The notes: generated by a model not told the origin, from the letters alone. A DNA stretch of 64,000 nt from Salegentibacter salarius (GCF_900168265.1 NZ_FVZF01000006.1:59964-123963); one strand, 5' to 3'; numbered from the stretch's first letter, positions 32,758 through 41,252 are shown. Translations and numbers: made by a program.

Positions 32758-33462
32758 ATGAAAAATTTCTACTTCATAATTTTTGCATTTTTAGTAATTG
32801 GTTGTAACACATCTAATTCTGTCACCCAGGATACAGAAACCGATAATTCTTCAGAAATGAATTATAGTTATCTCGCGCTGGGAGATTCTTATACAATAGG
32901 AGAAAGTGTGCCTGAAAACAAACGCTGGCCGGTCCAGCTGGTAGCGCGTCTAAATGAAAATGGTTCCAAAGTAGCACCGCCTAAGATTATAGCTAAAACA
33001 GGTTGGACCACCGGAAATCTTTTAAACGCCATGCGCTCTGAACTTAATTATACCAGGAAATTTGACCTGGTTTCTATTTTAATTGGTGTTAATAATCAAT
33101 ACCAGGGAAAAAGCATTGAAGCATACGAAGAAGAATTACGTGAGATCTTTAAATTGGCGCTTAATCATTCCAAAAGAAGAGAAAAAGGGGTTTTTGCTGT
33201 AAGTATTCCAGATTATGGGGTGACGCCTTTTGGACAGGAAAATGCCGAAACTATTGGTCAGGAAATCGATGAATTTAATTCGGTTTTTAAGAAAGTCGCT
33301 GCAGAATTTAATGTTGATTTTTATAATATTACGCCAATTTCTCGTGAAGCCGAACGCGATGCCGATCTTATTGCTGAAGATGGGTTGCACCCCAGCGGAT
33401 TGATGTACCGCTACTGGGTAGATGAAATTATAGATGAAATCCCCCAAATGTTACCGCAGTAG
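32758..33462 (+). CDS. SGNH/GDSL-family hydrolase lipoprotein
   Basis: A 234-residue lipoprotein (lipobox FLVIGCNTSN, Cys at about 16). The family blocks are all visible: block I YLALGDSYTIGES with the nucleophile Ser (about 43-48), block III LIGVNNQYQGKS with the conserved Asn, and block V AEDGLHPSGLMYRYW with the Asp and His of the triad. It would cleave ester bonds (acetyl or acyl) outside the cytoplasm; the substrate is unknown. It has short spacing to the downstream DUF2851 gene (43 bp). Confidence 0.88.
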   Translation: MKNFYFIIFAFLVIGCNTSNSVTQDTETDNSSEMNYSYLALGDSYTIGESVPENKRWPVQLVARLNENGSKVAPPKIIAKTGWTTGNLLNAMRSELNYTRKFDLVSILIGVNNQYQGKSIEAYEEELREIFKLALNHSKRREKGVFAVSIPDYGVTPFGQENAETIGQEIDEFNSVFKKVAAEFNVDFYNITPISREAERDADLIAEDGLHPSGLMYRYWVDEIIDEIPQMLPQ

Positions 33463-33505
33463 CCTAAAAGCTCTTTTTTGAACCGCATTTTTTTAATTTT
33501 AAAAG

Positions 33506-34786
33506 ATGCGGGAAGACTTTTTACATTATCTCTGGAAATACAAGAAATTCGATTTTACCAATGCTGAAACAACGCAAGGAGAAAAAGTACTTCTAATAGA
33601 TAGCGGCACTCATAATTTTAATTCTGGCCCCGATTTTTTTAATGCCCGATTAAAAATAGGAGAGCAGGTGTGGGCAGGAAATGTTGAATTACATACTAAA
33701 GCTTCTGACTGGTATTTTCATCAACACGAAAAAGATAGAAATTACGACAATGTGATTTTGCACGTGGTGTGGGAAGACGATGTAGAGGTAAAGCGGCATA
33801 ATAAAACTGCCATTCCTGCTTTGAGTCTAAAGAACCTGGTAGATAAAGACTTGATCACTGGTTACCAAAAGCTTTTTGCTTCTTCACAAAGCTGGATTAA
33901 TTGCGAAAAAAGTTTTAAATATATAGATGATTTCACCCTGCGACACTGGCAGGAACGCCTTTACCTGGAGCGTCTGGAAGAGAAATCTATTCTTATTCAG
34001 GATTTACTGATAAAATCTGGAAATAACTGGGAAGCGGTTTTATTCCAGATGTTAGCTAAAAACTTTGGACTTAATCTTAATGGAGATGCTTTTTTAAGTA
34101 TGGCACAGAGTTTAATTTTTTCGGTAATACAAAAAGCTTCTCAGCATAATCTACAAATAGAAGCTTTGCTTTTTGGCCAGTGCGGTTTGCTGGAAAGACA
34201 ACTCAACATCCCTTATTTTAATCAGCTTAAAAAGGAATATGCTTATTTAAGTCATAAATATAAACTGACAAATTTAGGAGTGATTCGGCCTAAATATTTT
34301 AGACTTCGGCCAGATAATTTTCCAAACATCAGGCTTTCTCAGTTCGCTTCTCTTTATTTTAAACATAAAAATTTATTTTCAGAGTTAGTAGCTTCAAAAT
34401 CTTTAGAAGCGATTTATTCTATTTTAGATGTAGAAACTTCATCATTCTGGAATTCACATTATACCTTTCCAAAGGAACATAAAGAGAGAAAAAAGGCTTT
34501 AAGCAATGCTTTTAAAGACCTGGTGCTTATCAATACTATTATTCCGCTACGCTTTTGTTATTCCCGCGCAATTGGAAATGATGAAGTAGAGGAGTTACTC
34601 TTTTTAATGGAACAAATCCCTGCTGAAAATAATAAGATCGTTCAGAATTTTAAAAAGCTCCGAGAAAACTGCGTGGAGAATTCACTGCAATCCCAGGCAA
34701 TGGTGCAATTAAAAAAGATGTATTGTGAAGCTAATAAATGCCTGGATTGTGCTATTGGTGTAAAATTGCTGCAGGGAAATGCTTAA
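33506..34786 (+). CDS. DUF2851 family protein
   Basis: A 426-residue cytosolic protein, normal for the family. The N-terminal block MREDFLHYLWKYKKFDF and the PD-(D/E)xK-like blocks NFNSGPDFFNARLKIGEQ, GNVELHTKASDW and NVILHVVWEDD suggest a restriction-endonuclease-like fold: Asp, then Glu-x-His as in many such cores. This fold link is my inference. Late cysteines (MYCEANKCLDCAIG) sit at the C-terminus. The family is almost confined to Bacteroidota. The gene is followed 12 to 18 bp later by a PspC-like gene. Confidence 0.82.
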   Translation: MREDFLHYLWKYKKFDFTNAETTQGEKVLLIDSGTHNFNSGPDFFNARLKIGEQVWAGNVELHTKASDWYFHQHEKDRNYDNVILHVVWEDDVEVKRHNKTAIPALSLKNLVDKDLITGYQKLFASSQSWINCEKSFKYIDDFTLRHWQERLYLERLEEKSILIQDLLIKSGNNWEAVLFQMLAKNFGLNLNGDAFLSMAQSLIFSVIQKASQHNLQIEALLFGQCGLLERQLNIPYFNQLKKEYAYLSHKYKLTNLGVIRPKYFRLRPDNFPNIRLSQFASLYFKHKNLFSELVASKSLEAIYSILDVETSSFWNSHYTFPKEHKERKKALSNAFKDLVLINTIIPLRFCYSRAIGNDEVEELLFLMEQIPAENNKIVQNFKKLRENCVENSLQSQAMVQLKKMYCEANKCLDCAIGVKLLQGNA

Positions 34787-34804
34787 AATGTTATATTTGT
34801 GGTG

Positions 34805-35035
34805 ATGACAAAAATGGTGCACAATATTCGATATTACTTTGAAAGACGCGGCTTTTACGTGTCTTCCCGTGTAGCCGATAAATTGGGGATGCGTGCTAAA
34901 AGCGTTCGTTTATTTTTTATTTATGCTTCCTTTTTTACGCTAGGTTCCTGGTTTGTGGTTTATTTAGTTTTGGCCTTTTGGTTAAAGCTTAAGGACTTAG
35001 TGTATACTAAAAGAACTTCAGTTTTTGATTTATAA
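34805..35035 (+). CDS. PspC-domain membrane protein
   Basis: A start at ATG 34805 (MTKMVHNIRYYFE) is used; a GTG at 34799 and an ATG at 34814 are alternatives. The protein has about 76 residues. VSSRVADKLGMRAKSVRLFFIYASFFTLGSWFVVYLVLAFWLKL is the PspC pattern: a short helix-turn element, then one or two membrane helices. Stand-alone PspC proteins are linked to membrane stress responses. It probably shares a transcript with the DUF2851 gene. Confidence 0.78.
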   Translation: MTKMVHNIRYYFERRGFYVSSRVADKLGMRAKSVRLFFIYASFFTLGSWFVVYLVLAFWLKLKDLVYTKRTSVFDL

Positions 35036-35205
35036 GCTGGATTTGACTGCATTTTTTCTAACTAAAATGGAGATAGGGGGAATTTTATCAAATATTATTT
35101 AACAATATCTTTACAATTTAACTCCCAAAAATTTGAAAAAGCCTAATTTTTTAGCATCTTGCTTCGCGGAAATATTAATTCTAAATTAAACAACCCATAT
35201 ACTGT

Positions 35206-37284
35206 ATGAGAAAGTATCTACTTTCAATGTTCTTTTTGTTTTCAATTTTGGCGATTAATGCACAAGAACTGGATGTGAAGGCCAAAGTTGGCAATCCTTC
35301 AAATATTATTAACAACGGGTTTATAGACCTTGAAGTAACAGGAGGGGTGCCTCCTTATCAATACAAGTGGTCAGACCCTGAAACTTCGCTCGAATCTTCT
35401 CGTGCCGAAGGTTTAACTGAAGGTGTGCCTTACGAAGTTACCGTAACTGACAGCCAGAACAACTCTGTTACCAGAAATTTTCAAATAGAAGCTGAAGCCA
35501 TCACTGAACATTTCAACGGTACTTTTGTTCCAATTGTAGAAGGAATGACGGCTATTCTCTTCTGGGATCCATTTACTGCCGTAGGAATCTACGATCCAAA
35601 GGTATATGCGGAACAAAGGTTAGTTCCTACTCCAGATTGGAGTGCCGATGCAGAGGATAAATTTACCTTAAAAGAATGGCAAGTAGAAGAGGGAGCTCAC
35701 GTAGAAGAAGGTGATCTTATTGCTATCGTGGGATCTCAAAATAGTGGTGACCTAGAAGTTATGGCTAATGCCACCGGAACAGTAGAGTATCTGGTAGGAG
35801 AAGGCGAAACGATATGGGATTATCAAAATAGTGCAGACCTTATTGAAACGAATGCCCATATGTTGGCTCAAATTCAATATGATGAACCGCAGATTTTAAC
35901 CAATCCTAACGGAACTCCACAAAAGCATAATATTCCTTTTATTGTAGTTTGGTTAATTTTTGGTGCAGCATTCTTTACCGTAAAGATGGGCTTCATCAAC
36001 TTTAAAGGATTTAAGCACTCTATAGACCTTGCCAGAGGAAAATATGACGAGCCTAATGCGCCGGGTAGTATTACCCACTTTCAGGCGCTGGCTACCGCGG
36101 TTTCTGCTACAGTAGGTCTTGGTAATATTGCCGGTGTTGCCGTTGCAATTTCCCTTGGTGGTGCAGGAGCAACTTTCTGGATGATCATTGCCGGTTTACT
36201 TGGTATGGCATCAAAATTTGTGGAATGTACGCTTGGTGTAAAATATCGTTTTATAAACTCTGAAGGTAGAATCTTTGGTGGACCAATGAATTATTTGCGC
36301 TATGGACTTGAAAAGAGAAATATGCGTGGTTTAGGTAAATTCCTTGCTGCCTTTTTCGCTATTTTGGGTATCGGTGCCTCTTTTGGCGGTGGAAATATGT
36401 TCCAGGCCAATCAATCTTTTGAGATCCTTTCCGGACAGTTTACTTTCTTAATCGGTAATGGTTTCTGGTTTGGTGTTGGAGTAGCAGTTCTTGTTGGTAT
36501 TGTTATTATTGGAGGTATTCAAAGTATTGCTAAGGTTACCGGTAAAGTGGTGCCATTTATGGCTGCAGTTTACGTTCTTGGTGCTTTAACTGTAATAGTT
36601 ATAAATATAGAAAATGTTGTGCCGGCATTTGGAGCTATATACGATGGTGCATTTAACGCCACCGCATTGAAAGGTGGATTTATAGGAGTGCTAATTGTTG
36701 GTTTTCAACGTGCAGCTTTCTCTAACGAAGCTGGTGTTGGGTCGGCAGCGATCGCCCACTCGGCAGCAAAAACAAATCATCCGCCATCTGAAGGTTTTGT
36801 AGCTTTATTAGAGCCTTTTATTGATACCGTAGTGGTTTGTACTTTAACCGCTTTAGTATTGATCTTTACCGGAATGCACGAAGTTGAAGGAGTAGGTGGG
36901 GTTCAATTAACCTCAGATGCTTTTGCAAGTGTAGTTTCCTGGTTCCCGTATGTGTTGGCAATGGCAGTTTTCTTATTTGCCTTTTCAACCATGATTTCCT
37001 GGTCTTATTACGGAATGCGTTCCTGGACTTACCTTTTCGGAAAAAGTAAAAAAACAGAATTGGCATATAAAATATTGTTCCTTGTGTTTGTGGTAGTAGG
37101 AGCTTCCATTAGTTTAGGAGCCGTATTAGACTTCTCTGATATGATGATCCTTGCGATGTCCTTCCCGAATATTATAGGACTTTATATTATGTCTAGTGAA
37201 GTTAGAAGAGATCTTAATGAATATTCCAGAAAGCTAAAAGTAGGAGAATTATTCAAGAAACAAAGAGAGGCAAAAGCCAGCTAA
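35206..37284 (+). CDS. AGCS sodium:alanine/glycine symporter with Ig-like and lipoyl-like N-terminal region (second copy)
   Basis: The 692-residue paralogue of the protein at 29300 has the same order: signal peptide (1-19, cut near INAQ), SprB/Ig-like domain with GGVPPYQYKWSDP (about 24-95), an AGCS-like amphipathic stretch (about 104-123), a lipoyl-like domain (about 152-207, with EEGAHVEEGDLIAIVG and VMANATGTVEYLVGEG), and first membrane helix at about 242. Transporter signatures are SATVGLGNIAGVAVAISLGG and SNEAGVGSAAIAHSA. The turn that would carry a lipoyl or biotinyl lysine reads QNSGDLE, so the domain cannot be modified there. The domain sits between the AGCS N-terminal stretch and helix 1, so it is an insertion, exposed to the periplasm. 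Confidence 0.9.
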   Translation: MRKYLLSMFFLFSILAINAQELDVKAKVGNPSNIINNGFIDLEVTGGVPPYQYKWSDPETSLESSRAEGLTEGVPYEVTVTDSQNNSVTRNFQIEAEAITEHFNGTFVPIVEGMTAILFWDPFTAVGIYDPKVYAEQRLVPTPDWSADAEDKFTLKEWQVEEGAHVEEGDLIAIVGSQNSGDLEVMANATGTVEYLVGEGETIWDYQNSADLIETNAHMLAQIQYDEPQILTNPNGTPQKHNIPFIVVWLIFGAAFFTVKMGFINFKGFKHSIDLARGKYDEPNAPGSITHFQALATAVSATVGLGNIAGVAVAISLGGAGATFWMIIAGLLGMASKFVECTLGVKYRFINSEGRIFGGPMNYLRYGLEKRNMRGLGKFLAAFFAILGIGASFGGGNMFQANQSFEILSGQFTFLIGNGFWFGVGVAVLVGIVIIGGIQSIAKVTGKVVPFMAAVYVLGALTVIVINIENVVPAFGAIYDGAFNATALKGGFIGVLIVGFQRAAFSNEAGVGSAAIAHSAAKTNHPPSEGFVALLEPFIDTVVVCTLTALVLIFTGMHEVEGVGGVQLTSDAFASVVSWFPYVLAMAVFLFAFSTMISWSYYGMRSWTYLFGKSKKTELAYKILFLVFVVVGASISLGAVLDFSDMMILAMSFPNIIGLYIMSSEVRRDLNEYSRKLKVGELFKKQREAKAS

Positions 37285-37296
37285 TCTTGAAAAATT

Positions 37297-38163
37297 ATGA
37301 AATCGATAAAATCCCATTTTGTGTTCAACAGGAGCCAACAAAATGGGATTTTTCTTTTGGTAATAATTATAATCGTACTTCAGGCGATCTATTATTTTTT
37401 AGATTTTTCTACTGAAGATTCAGCTGAAAGTTTAACCCCAGAAGAGGTAGAGACTTTCCAGGCGCAGATAGACTCTATAAAACTAGCCAGGGCTGAAGCA
37501 GACTCTGTAAGGATCTATCCTTTTAATCCAAATTATATAACCGATTTTAAAGGTTATACTTTAGGTATGAGTGTAGAAGAAATTGATAAGCTTCATCAGT
37601 TTAGAGAGGAGGGTAAATGGATTAATTCGGTAAAAGATTTTCAAAAAGTTACTGGTGTTTCAGATTCTTTACTCGCTTCAATTTCTCCTTATTTTAAATT
37701 CCCGGATTGGGTGATTGAGGCTGAGAAGAAAAAAAGCAAAGTAAAAGTAACAACTCCAATTTCTGTTTCAGATCTAAATGAAGCTGAAACTGAAGAACTG
37801 CAAAAGGTAAATGGAATAGGTGAGGTTTTGGCAAATAGAATAGTGAACTACCGTACTAAAATTGGCGGTTTTAGAAGTGAACTTCAATTAAAAGATATTT
37901 ATGGTTTAAACTATGAAACCCGGGAAAGGCTTCAAAAACAATTTCGTATTATTAAGAAGGAAAATTTCCGTTTGATAAATATTAATCAGGCCAGGCTTTT
38001 AGAATTGGTAGAGGTACCTTATATTAATTACGAATTAGCTCGCGAAATTATGGATTATAGACAACTACACGAAAAAATTGAATCTTTTGAGGAATTATCA
38101 AAAATAGAAAGTTTTCCTTCAGATAAAATCGATAGAATTCAATTATATTTGAGCTTAAATTGA
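37297..38163 (+). CDS. ComEA-like helix-hairpin-helix protein
   Basis: A 288-residue protein with one N-terminal membrane helix (about 17-34, IFLLVIIIIVLQAIYYFL) and a Glu/Asp-rich stalk. Three helix-hairpin-helix units follow: around GMSVEEIDKLHQFREEG (75-130), the best one with VNGIGEVLANRIVNYRTKIGGF (about 175-200), and a third with VPYINYELAREIMDYRQL (about 235-260). HhH units bind DNA without sequence preference; ComEA proteins do this at the cell surface during DNA uptake. Membrane anchoring suggests such a role, but many Bacteroidota carry this protein without known competence. It lies 12 bp after the AGCS symporter. Confidence 0.8.
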   Translation: MKSIKSHFVFNRSQQNGIFLLVIIIIVLQAIYYFLDFSTEDSAESLTPEEVETFQAQIDSIKLARAEADSVRIYPFNPNYITDFKGYTLGMSVEEIDKLHQFREEGKWINSVKDFQKVTGVSDSLLASISPYFKFPDWVIEAEKKKSKVKVTTPISVSDLNEAETEELQKVNGIGEVLANRIVNYRTKIGGFRSELQLKDIYGLNYETRERLQKQFRIIKKENFRLININQARLLELVEVPYINYELAREIMDYRQLHEKIESFEELSKIESFPSDKIDRIQLYLSLN

Positions 38164-38246
38164 ATATTCGGAATATTAGGCTGTTGAGATATTAACTTAT
38201 CAAATATTAATAAAATTAAACACTGATTTTATTTAAGTTGCGAAAA

Positions 38247-38254
38247 TAGCTTTG
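38247..38254 (+). promoter_or_regulatory. -7 element of the acyl-CoA dehydrogenase promoter
   Basis: TAGCTTTG matches TAnnTTTG perfectly, 30 bp before the ATG. No clear TTTG stands at the -33 distance. Confidence 0.45.
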
Positions 38255-38284
38255 GTTTGAAAATAAAAGAAAAAAGAAATTAGC

Positions 38285-39454
38285 ATGAATACAATGTATT
38301 TTACCGAGGAACACGAACTTTTTAGAAAGAGTTTTCAGGACTTTTTGCAAAAAGAAGTGGTGCCGCATATTGATAAATGGGAGAAATCTGGAACTATAGA
38401 GCGCTTTATTTGGAAGAAATTTGGTGAGATGGGCTATTTTGGTCTTAATCAACCTGAAGAATACGGCGGGATGGATCTGGATATTTTCTATACTGCAATC
38501 TTTTTGGAAGAACTTCAAAAGATAAACAGCGGCGGTTTCGCAGCGGCTATGTGGGCGCATGCCTATTTAGCAATGACGCACGTAAACAAAGAAGGAGACG
38601 ATGCGATTAAGAAAAAGTACCTAACGCCTAGTATTGAAGGTGAAAAAATTGGTTGTCTTTGTATTACCGAACCTTTTGGTGGCTCTGATGTTGCCGGAAT
38701 GCGTAGTACCGCGATTAAAAAAGGAGATAAATATATTCTAAACGGTTCCAAGACCTTTATTACAAATGGGGTTTATTCAGATTATTTGGTCATTGCTGCC
38801 AAAACTGATCCTGACAAAGGAAATAAAGGAATGAGTATTTTTATTGTAGATAGGGATACTCCCGGAATTTCTGCTTCAAAATTAGATAAACTGGGCTGGA
38901 GAGCTTCAGATACAGCTGAACTTGCTTTTGATGATGTTGAGATTCCTGCTGAAAATCTTATGGGCGAAGAGGGGAAAGGCTTCTCTTATATTATGCAGCA
39001 TTTTGCTTTAGAGCGCCTTATTATGGGAATCAACGCTCACGCTCGCGCTGAATATGCCCTAGACTATACTTTAGGCTATATGGCCGAAAGAGAGGCCTTT
39101 GGGACAACTATAGATAAATTCCAGGCTTTAAGACATTCGGTAGCCGATATGGCCAGCGAAGTAGAAATGAATAAGGAATTTAACTATTCTATCGCCAAGC
39201 GACTTAATGATGGGCAATATGTGGTGAAAGAAGCTAGTATGTCTAAGTTGCTTTCCACTAAAATGGCCGATAAGGTTATTTATGACTGTCTGCAATTGTT
39301 AGGTGGTTATGGTTATATGGAAGATTATCCTTTAGCGAGAATGTTTAGAGATAGCCGCTTAGGGCCTATTGGAGGTGGAACTTCAGAAATTCTTAGGGAG
39401 ATTATCGCTAAAATGGTGATCGATAAAAAAGAATACAAGCCAGCGGCGAAGTAA
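38285..39454 (+). CDS. acyl-CoA dehydrogenase
   Basis: A 389-residue flavoenzyme that introduces the C2-C3 double bond in fatty acyl-CoA. CLCITEPFGGSDVAGM and YILNGSKTFITNGVYSD are the FAD-binding signature blocks, and REAFGTTIDKFQALRHSVADM is the C-terminal helical domain. The C-terminal loop reads PIGGGTSEI, without the Glu used by medium-chain enzymes. A Glu in FALERLIMG (about residue 243) is at the place used as catalytic base by isovaleryl/long-chain type enzymes, which I infer is the case here. A second copy of its last 16 codons plus stop follows at 39492-39542. Confidence 0.92.
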   Translation: MNTMYFTEEHELFRKSFQDFLQKEVVPHIDKWEKSGTIERFIWKKFGEMGYFGLNQPEEYGGMDLDIFYTAIFLEELQKINSGGFAAAMWAHAYLAMTHVNKEGDDAIKKKYLTPSIEGEKIGCLCITEPFGGSDVAGMRSTAIKKGDKYILNGSKTFITNGVYSDYLVIAAKTDPDKGNKGMSIFIVDRDTPGISASKLDKLGWRASDTAELAFDDVEIPAENLMGEEGKGFSYIMQHFALERLIMGINAHARAEYALDYTLGYMAEREAFGTTIDKFQALRHSVADMASEVEMNKEFNYSIAKRLNDGQYVVKEASMSKLLSTKMADKVIYDCLQLLGGYGYMEDYPLARMFRDSRLGPIGGGTSEILREIIAKMVIDKKEYKPAAK

Positions 39455-39491
39455 TCTTTTAGATTGACATTTTTGCGAAAATTCTACTTTT

Positions 39492-39542
39492 ATTGCCAAG
39501 ATGGTGATCGATAAAAAAGAGTATAAGCCAGCGGCAAAATAG
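39492..39542 (+). pseudogene. remnant copy of the acyl-CoA dehydrogenase 3' end
   Basis: These 51 bp encode IAKMVIDKKEYKPAAK and a stop, identical in protein to the true end of the upstream gene at 39404-39454. The DNA differs at eight third-codon or stop-codon positions (for example gct/gcc, gaa/gag, tac/tat, taa/tag), all silent. No start or further homology is seen before it. It is best read as the tail of a former second copy or a relic of recombination with a diverged allele. Confidence 0.85.
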
Positions 39543-39568
39543 ATTATAATAATTAATTAAAGTATTGG

Positions 39569-39598
39569 TTGTAGGTTCTTAGATTTAAATTATCTTTG
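39569..39598 (+). promoter_or_regulatory. rpsU promoter
   Basis: TTG at 39569-39571 and the perfect -7 box TATCTTTG at 39591-39598 are 19 bp apart. Transcription would begin a few bases later, leaving a short leader of about 25 to 30 nt with the strong Shine-Dalgarno. Confidence 0.6.
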
Positions 39599-39612
39599 CA
39601 GCCTATTTCTAA

Positions 39613-39626
39613 AGAAAGGGGGTGAT
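39613..39626 (+). promoter_or_regulatory. extended Shine-Dalgarno sequence of rpsU
   Basis: AGAAAGGGGGTGAT matches the full complement of the 16S rRNA 3' tail (AGAAAGGAGGTGAT) except for one A to G, which still pairs with U. It ends 6 bp before the ATG. Bacteroidota normally do not use Shine-Dalgarno sequences because bS21, bS6 and bS18 hide the rRNA tail; a strong one on rpsU is the reported basis of bS21 autoregulation in Flavobacterium. Confidence 0.85.
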
Positions 39627-39632
39627 GACACT

Positions 39633-39827
39633 ATGTTAATAATACCAGTAAAAGACGGAGAAAATATTGATAGAGCGCTGAAGCGTTTTAAAAGAAAATT
39701 CGATAAAACCGGAACAATGCGCCAGCTGAGAAGCCGCCAGCATTTCACGAAACCTTCTGTTGCGAAGAGAGCTCAGCATCAAAAAGCCGAGTACATTCAG
39801 CATTTGAGAGATCAGGAAGATATCTAG
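39633..39827 (+). CDS. rpsU: 30S ribosomal protein bS21
   Basis: A 64-residue basic protein with the family pattern: LIIPVKDGENIDRALKRFKRKFDKTG, then MRQLRSRQHFTKPSVAKRAQHQKAEY. It binds near the 3' end of 16S rRNA on the small subunit platform. The leader carries an exceptional Shine-Dalgarno (39613-39626), so the gene is probably translated best by ribosomes that lack bS21, a feedback loop. It is followed by xerC after 98 bp, an arrangement common in Flavobacteriia. Confidence 0.95.
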   Translation: MLIIPVKDGENIDRALKRFKRKFDKTGTMRQLRSRQHFTKPSVAKRAQHQKAEYIQHLRDQEDI

Positions 39828-39925
39828 TAAAAGGATATAATCGAATTTTTCCGAAGTTATTCGGAAAAGCAATATAACTGTTGATAGATTAAAGTTTGCT
39901 AACTTTGTCTATCAACAGTTTTTTT

Positions 39926-40819
39926 ATGCCCTTTTCTCAGTTTATAGATTACCTTCAATTAGAGAAGAAATATTCTCCCAACACCCTAACTGCTTATAAA
40001 GCCGATTTAGAATCTTTTTCAGAATTTATTTTTTATGAATTTGAAGAAAAGGATTTAAGTAAATTGCATTATTCCCAAATTAGAAATTGGATAATTAATT
40101 TGGTAGATCAGGGAGTCTCTAACCGAAGTATAAACCGCAAAATTTCTTCCTTAAAAGCTTATTATCGCTTTTTGCAAAAAACCGGCGATATAGAATTCTC
40201 GCCCTTAGCAAAGCACAAAGCTTTAAAAACAGCTTCAAAGATCCAGATTCCCTTTTCTGAAGCTGAAATAATAAAGGTATTAGAGCAAATCGATACTTCA
40301 GATTTTGAGGGGTTACGTGATAGGCTAATTGTAGAACTTTTTTATACCACAGGGATGCGGCGCATAGAGCTCATAGATATTAAACTTCAGGATGTAGATG
40401 TCGCCGGAAAACAACTAAAGGTATTGGGAAAAAGACAAAAGGAAAGAATTGTTCCGCTTCTTCCCGGGGTGATTTCAAACTTGAAGGACTATTTAAAAGA
40501 ACGTGAGAATATATTAGCCGGGCGGGAGATGCCATATCTGTTTGTCTCCCAAAAAGGTATTAAATTATATGAAAGTCTTGTTTATAGAATTATAAATAAT
40601 TATTTTAGTAAGGTGTCTGGCAAAATAAAAAGGAGTCCGCATATCCTGCGGCATTCGTTTGCAACACATTTATTGAACCAGGGCGCTAACCTTAACGCTG
40701 TAAAAGAATTGCTTGGGCATTCCAGCCTTGCGGCAACGCAGGTATATACTCACAATAGCATTTCAGAGCTTAGCAAGGTGCATCAAATGGCGCATCCACG
40801 GAATAAAAAGGTCAATTGA
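39926..40819 (+). CDS. xerC: tyrosine recombinase XerC
   Basis: The ATG at 39926 (MPFSQFIDYLQLEKKYS) is used, giving 297 residues; a start at 39896 would add ten residues not seen in the family. The N-terminal SAM-like core-binding domain covers about 1-85. The catalytic domain has Arg in TTGMRRIELIDI, the His-x-x-Arg in SPHILRHSFATHLLNQGANL, His in ELLGHSSLAATQVYTH and the nucleophile Tyr in that same block. It would resolve chromosome dimers at dif with XerD. No dif site is recognised in the window. Confidence 0.93.
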   Translation: MPFSQFIDYLQLEKKYSPNTLTAYKADLESFSEFIFYEFEEKDLSKLHYSQIRNWIINLVDQGVSNRSINRKISSLKAYYRFLQKTGDIEFSPLAKHKALKTASKIQIPFSEAEIIKVLEQIDTSDFEGLRDRLIVELFYTTGMRRIELIDIKLQDVDVAGKQLKVLGKRQKERIVPLLPGVISNLKDYLKERENILAGREMPYLFVSQKGIKLYESLVYRIINNYFSKVSGKIKRSPHILRHSFATHLLNQGANLNAVKELLGHSSLAATQVYTHNSISELSKVHQMAHPRNKKVN

Positions 40820-40848
40820 AATAATTGTTTAATTAAATTCTACAGAAT

Positions 40849-41151
40849 ATGAAAGTAAATGTGCAGTCTGTTAACTTCAACGCCGATCAAAAATTAATTG
40901 ATTTCATTCAAAGAAAATTGGATAGGCTTGAAAATTACTATGATAAAGTTATCTATGCTGATGTCTTTCTGAAGGTTCAAAATACCAGTGGAAAAGATAA
41001 CAAGATTACCGAGATTTTATTGAGCATTCCTGGTGGAGACATTATGGTAAAAAAAACGTGTAAGAAATTTGAAGAATGCGTAGATGAATGTGCTTCATCC
41101 TTGCAACGGCAGTTAATTAAACGTAAGGAAAAATTAAGTGCGCATGTTTAG
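40849..41151 (+). CDS. hpf: ribosome hibernation-promoting factor (HPF/RaiA family)
   Basis: A 100-residue protein of the short HPF type: VNVQSVNFNADQKLIDFIQRKLDRLENYYDKVI, then VFLKVQNTSGKDNKITEILLSIPGGDIMVKK and a Cys- and Lys-rich C-terminal helix ending in RQLIKRKEKL. It binds the decoding centre of idle ribosomes. Its place between xerC and the tRNA-tuf cluster is standard in Bacteroidota. The two extra cysteines near the C-terminus (KTCKKFEECVDECASS) are conspicuous. Confidence 0.92.
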   Translation: MKVNVQSVNFNADQKLIDFIQRKLDRLENYYDKVIYADVFLKVQNTSGKDNKITEILLSIPGGDIMVKKTCKKFEECVDECASSLQRQLIKRKEKLSAHV

Positions 41152-41173
41152 ATATTTTTTTTTGAAAAATTGT

Positions 41174-41203
41174 TTTGTGAAAGGAATAATTTATATACAT
41201 TTG
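41174..41203 (+). promoter_or_regulatory. promoter of the first tRNA (Thr)
   Basis: TTTG at 41174-41177 and TACATTTG at 41196-41203, 18 bp apart, fit the Bacteroidota consensus. The mature tRNA begins 50 bp later. Confidence 0.6.
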
Positions 41204-41252
41204 CAGTCCGTTAGAAATAGCGGACTTTTTTATGCTGAAAAGTAGCGTAAAG

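Noticed and set aside
39455..39542. Frameshift or readthrough extension of the acyl-CoA dehydrogenase
   Set aside because: The gene ends in a proper TAA at 39452-39454 with a full-length protein; the second copy of the tail is separated by unrelated sequence with stops.
39625..39639. Mini-ORF (ATG ACA CTA TGT TAA) overlapping the rpsU start
   Set aside because: Five codons next to a strong Shine-Dalgarno are likely chance; the spacing fits the rpsU ATG well.
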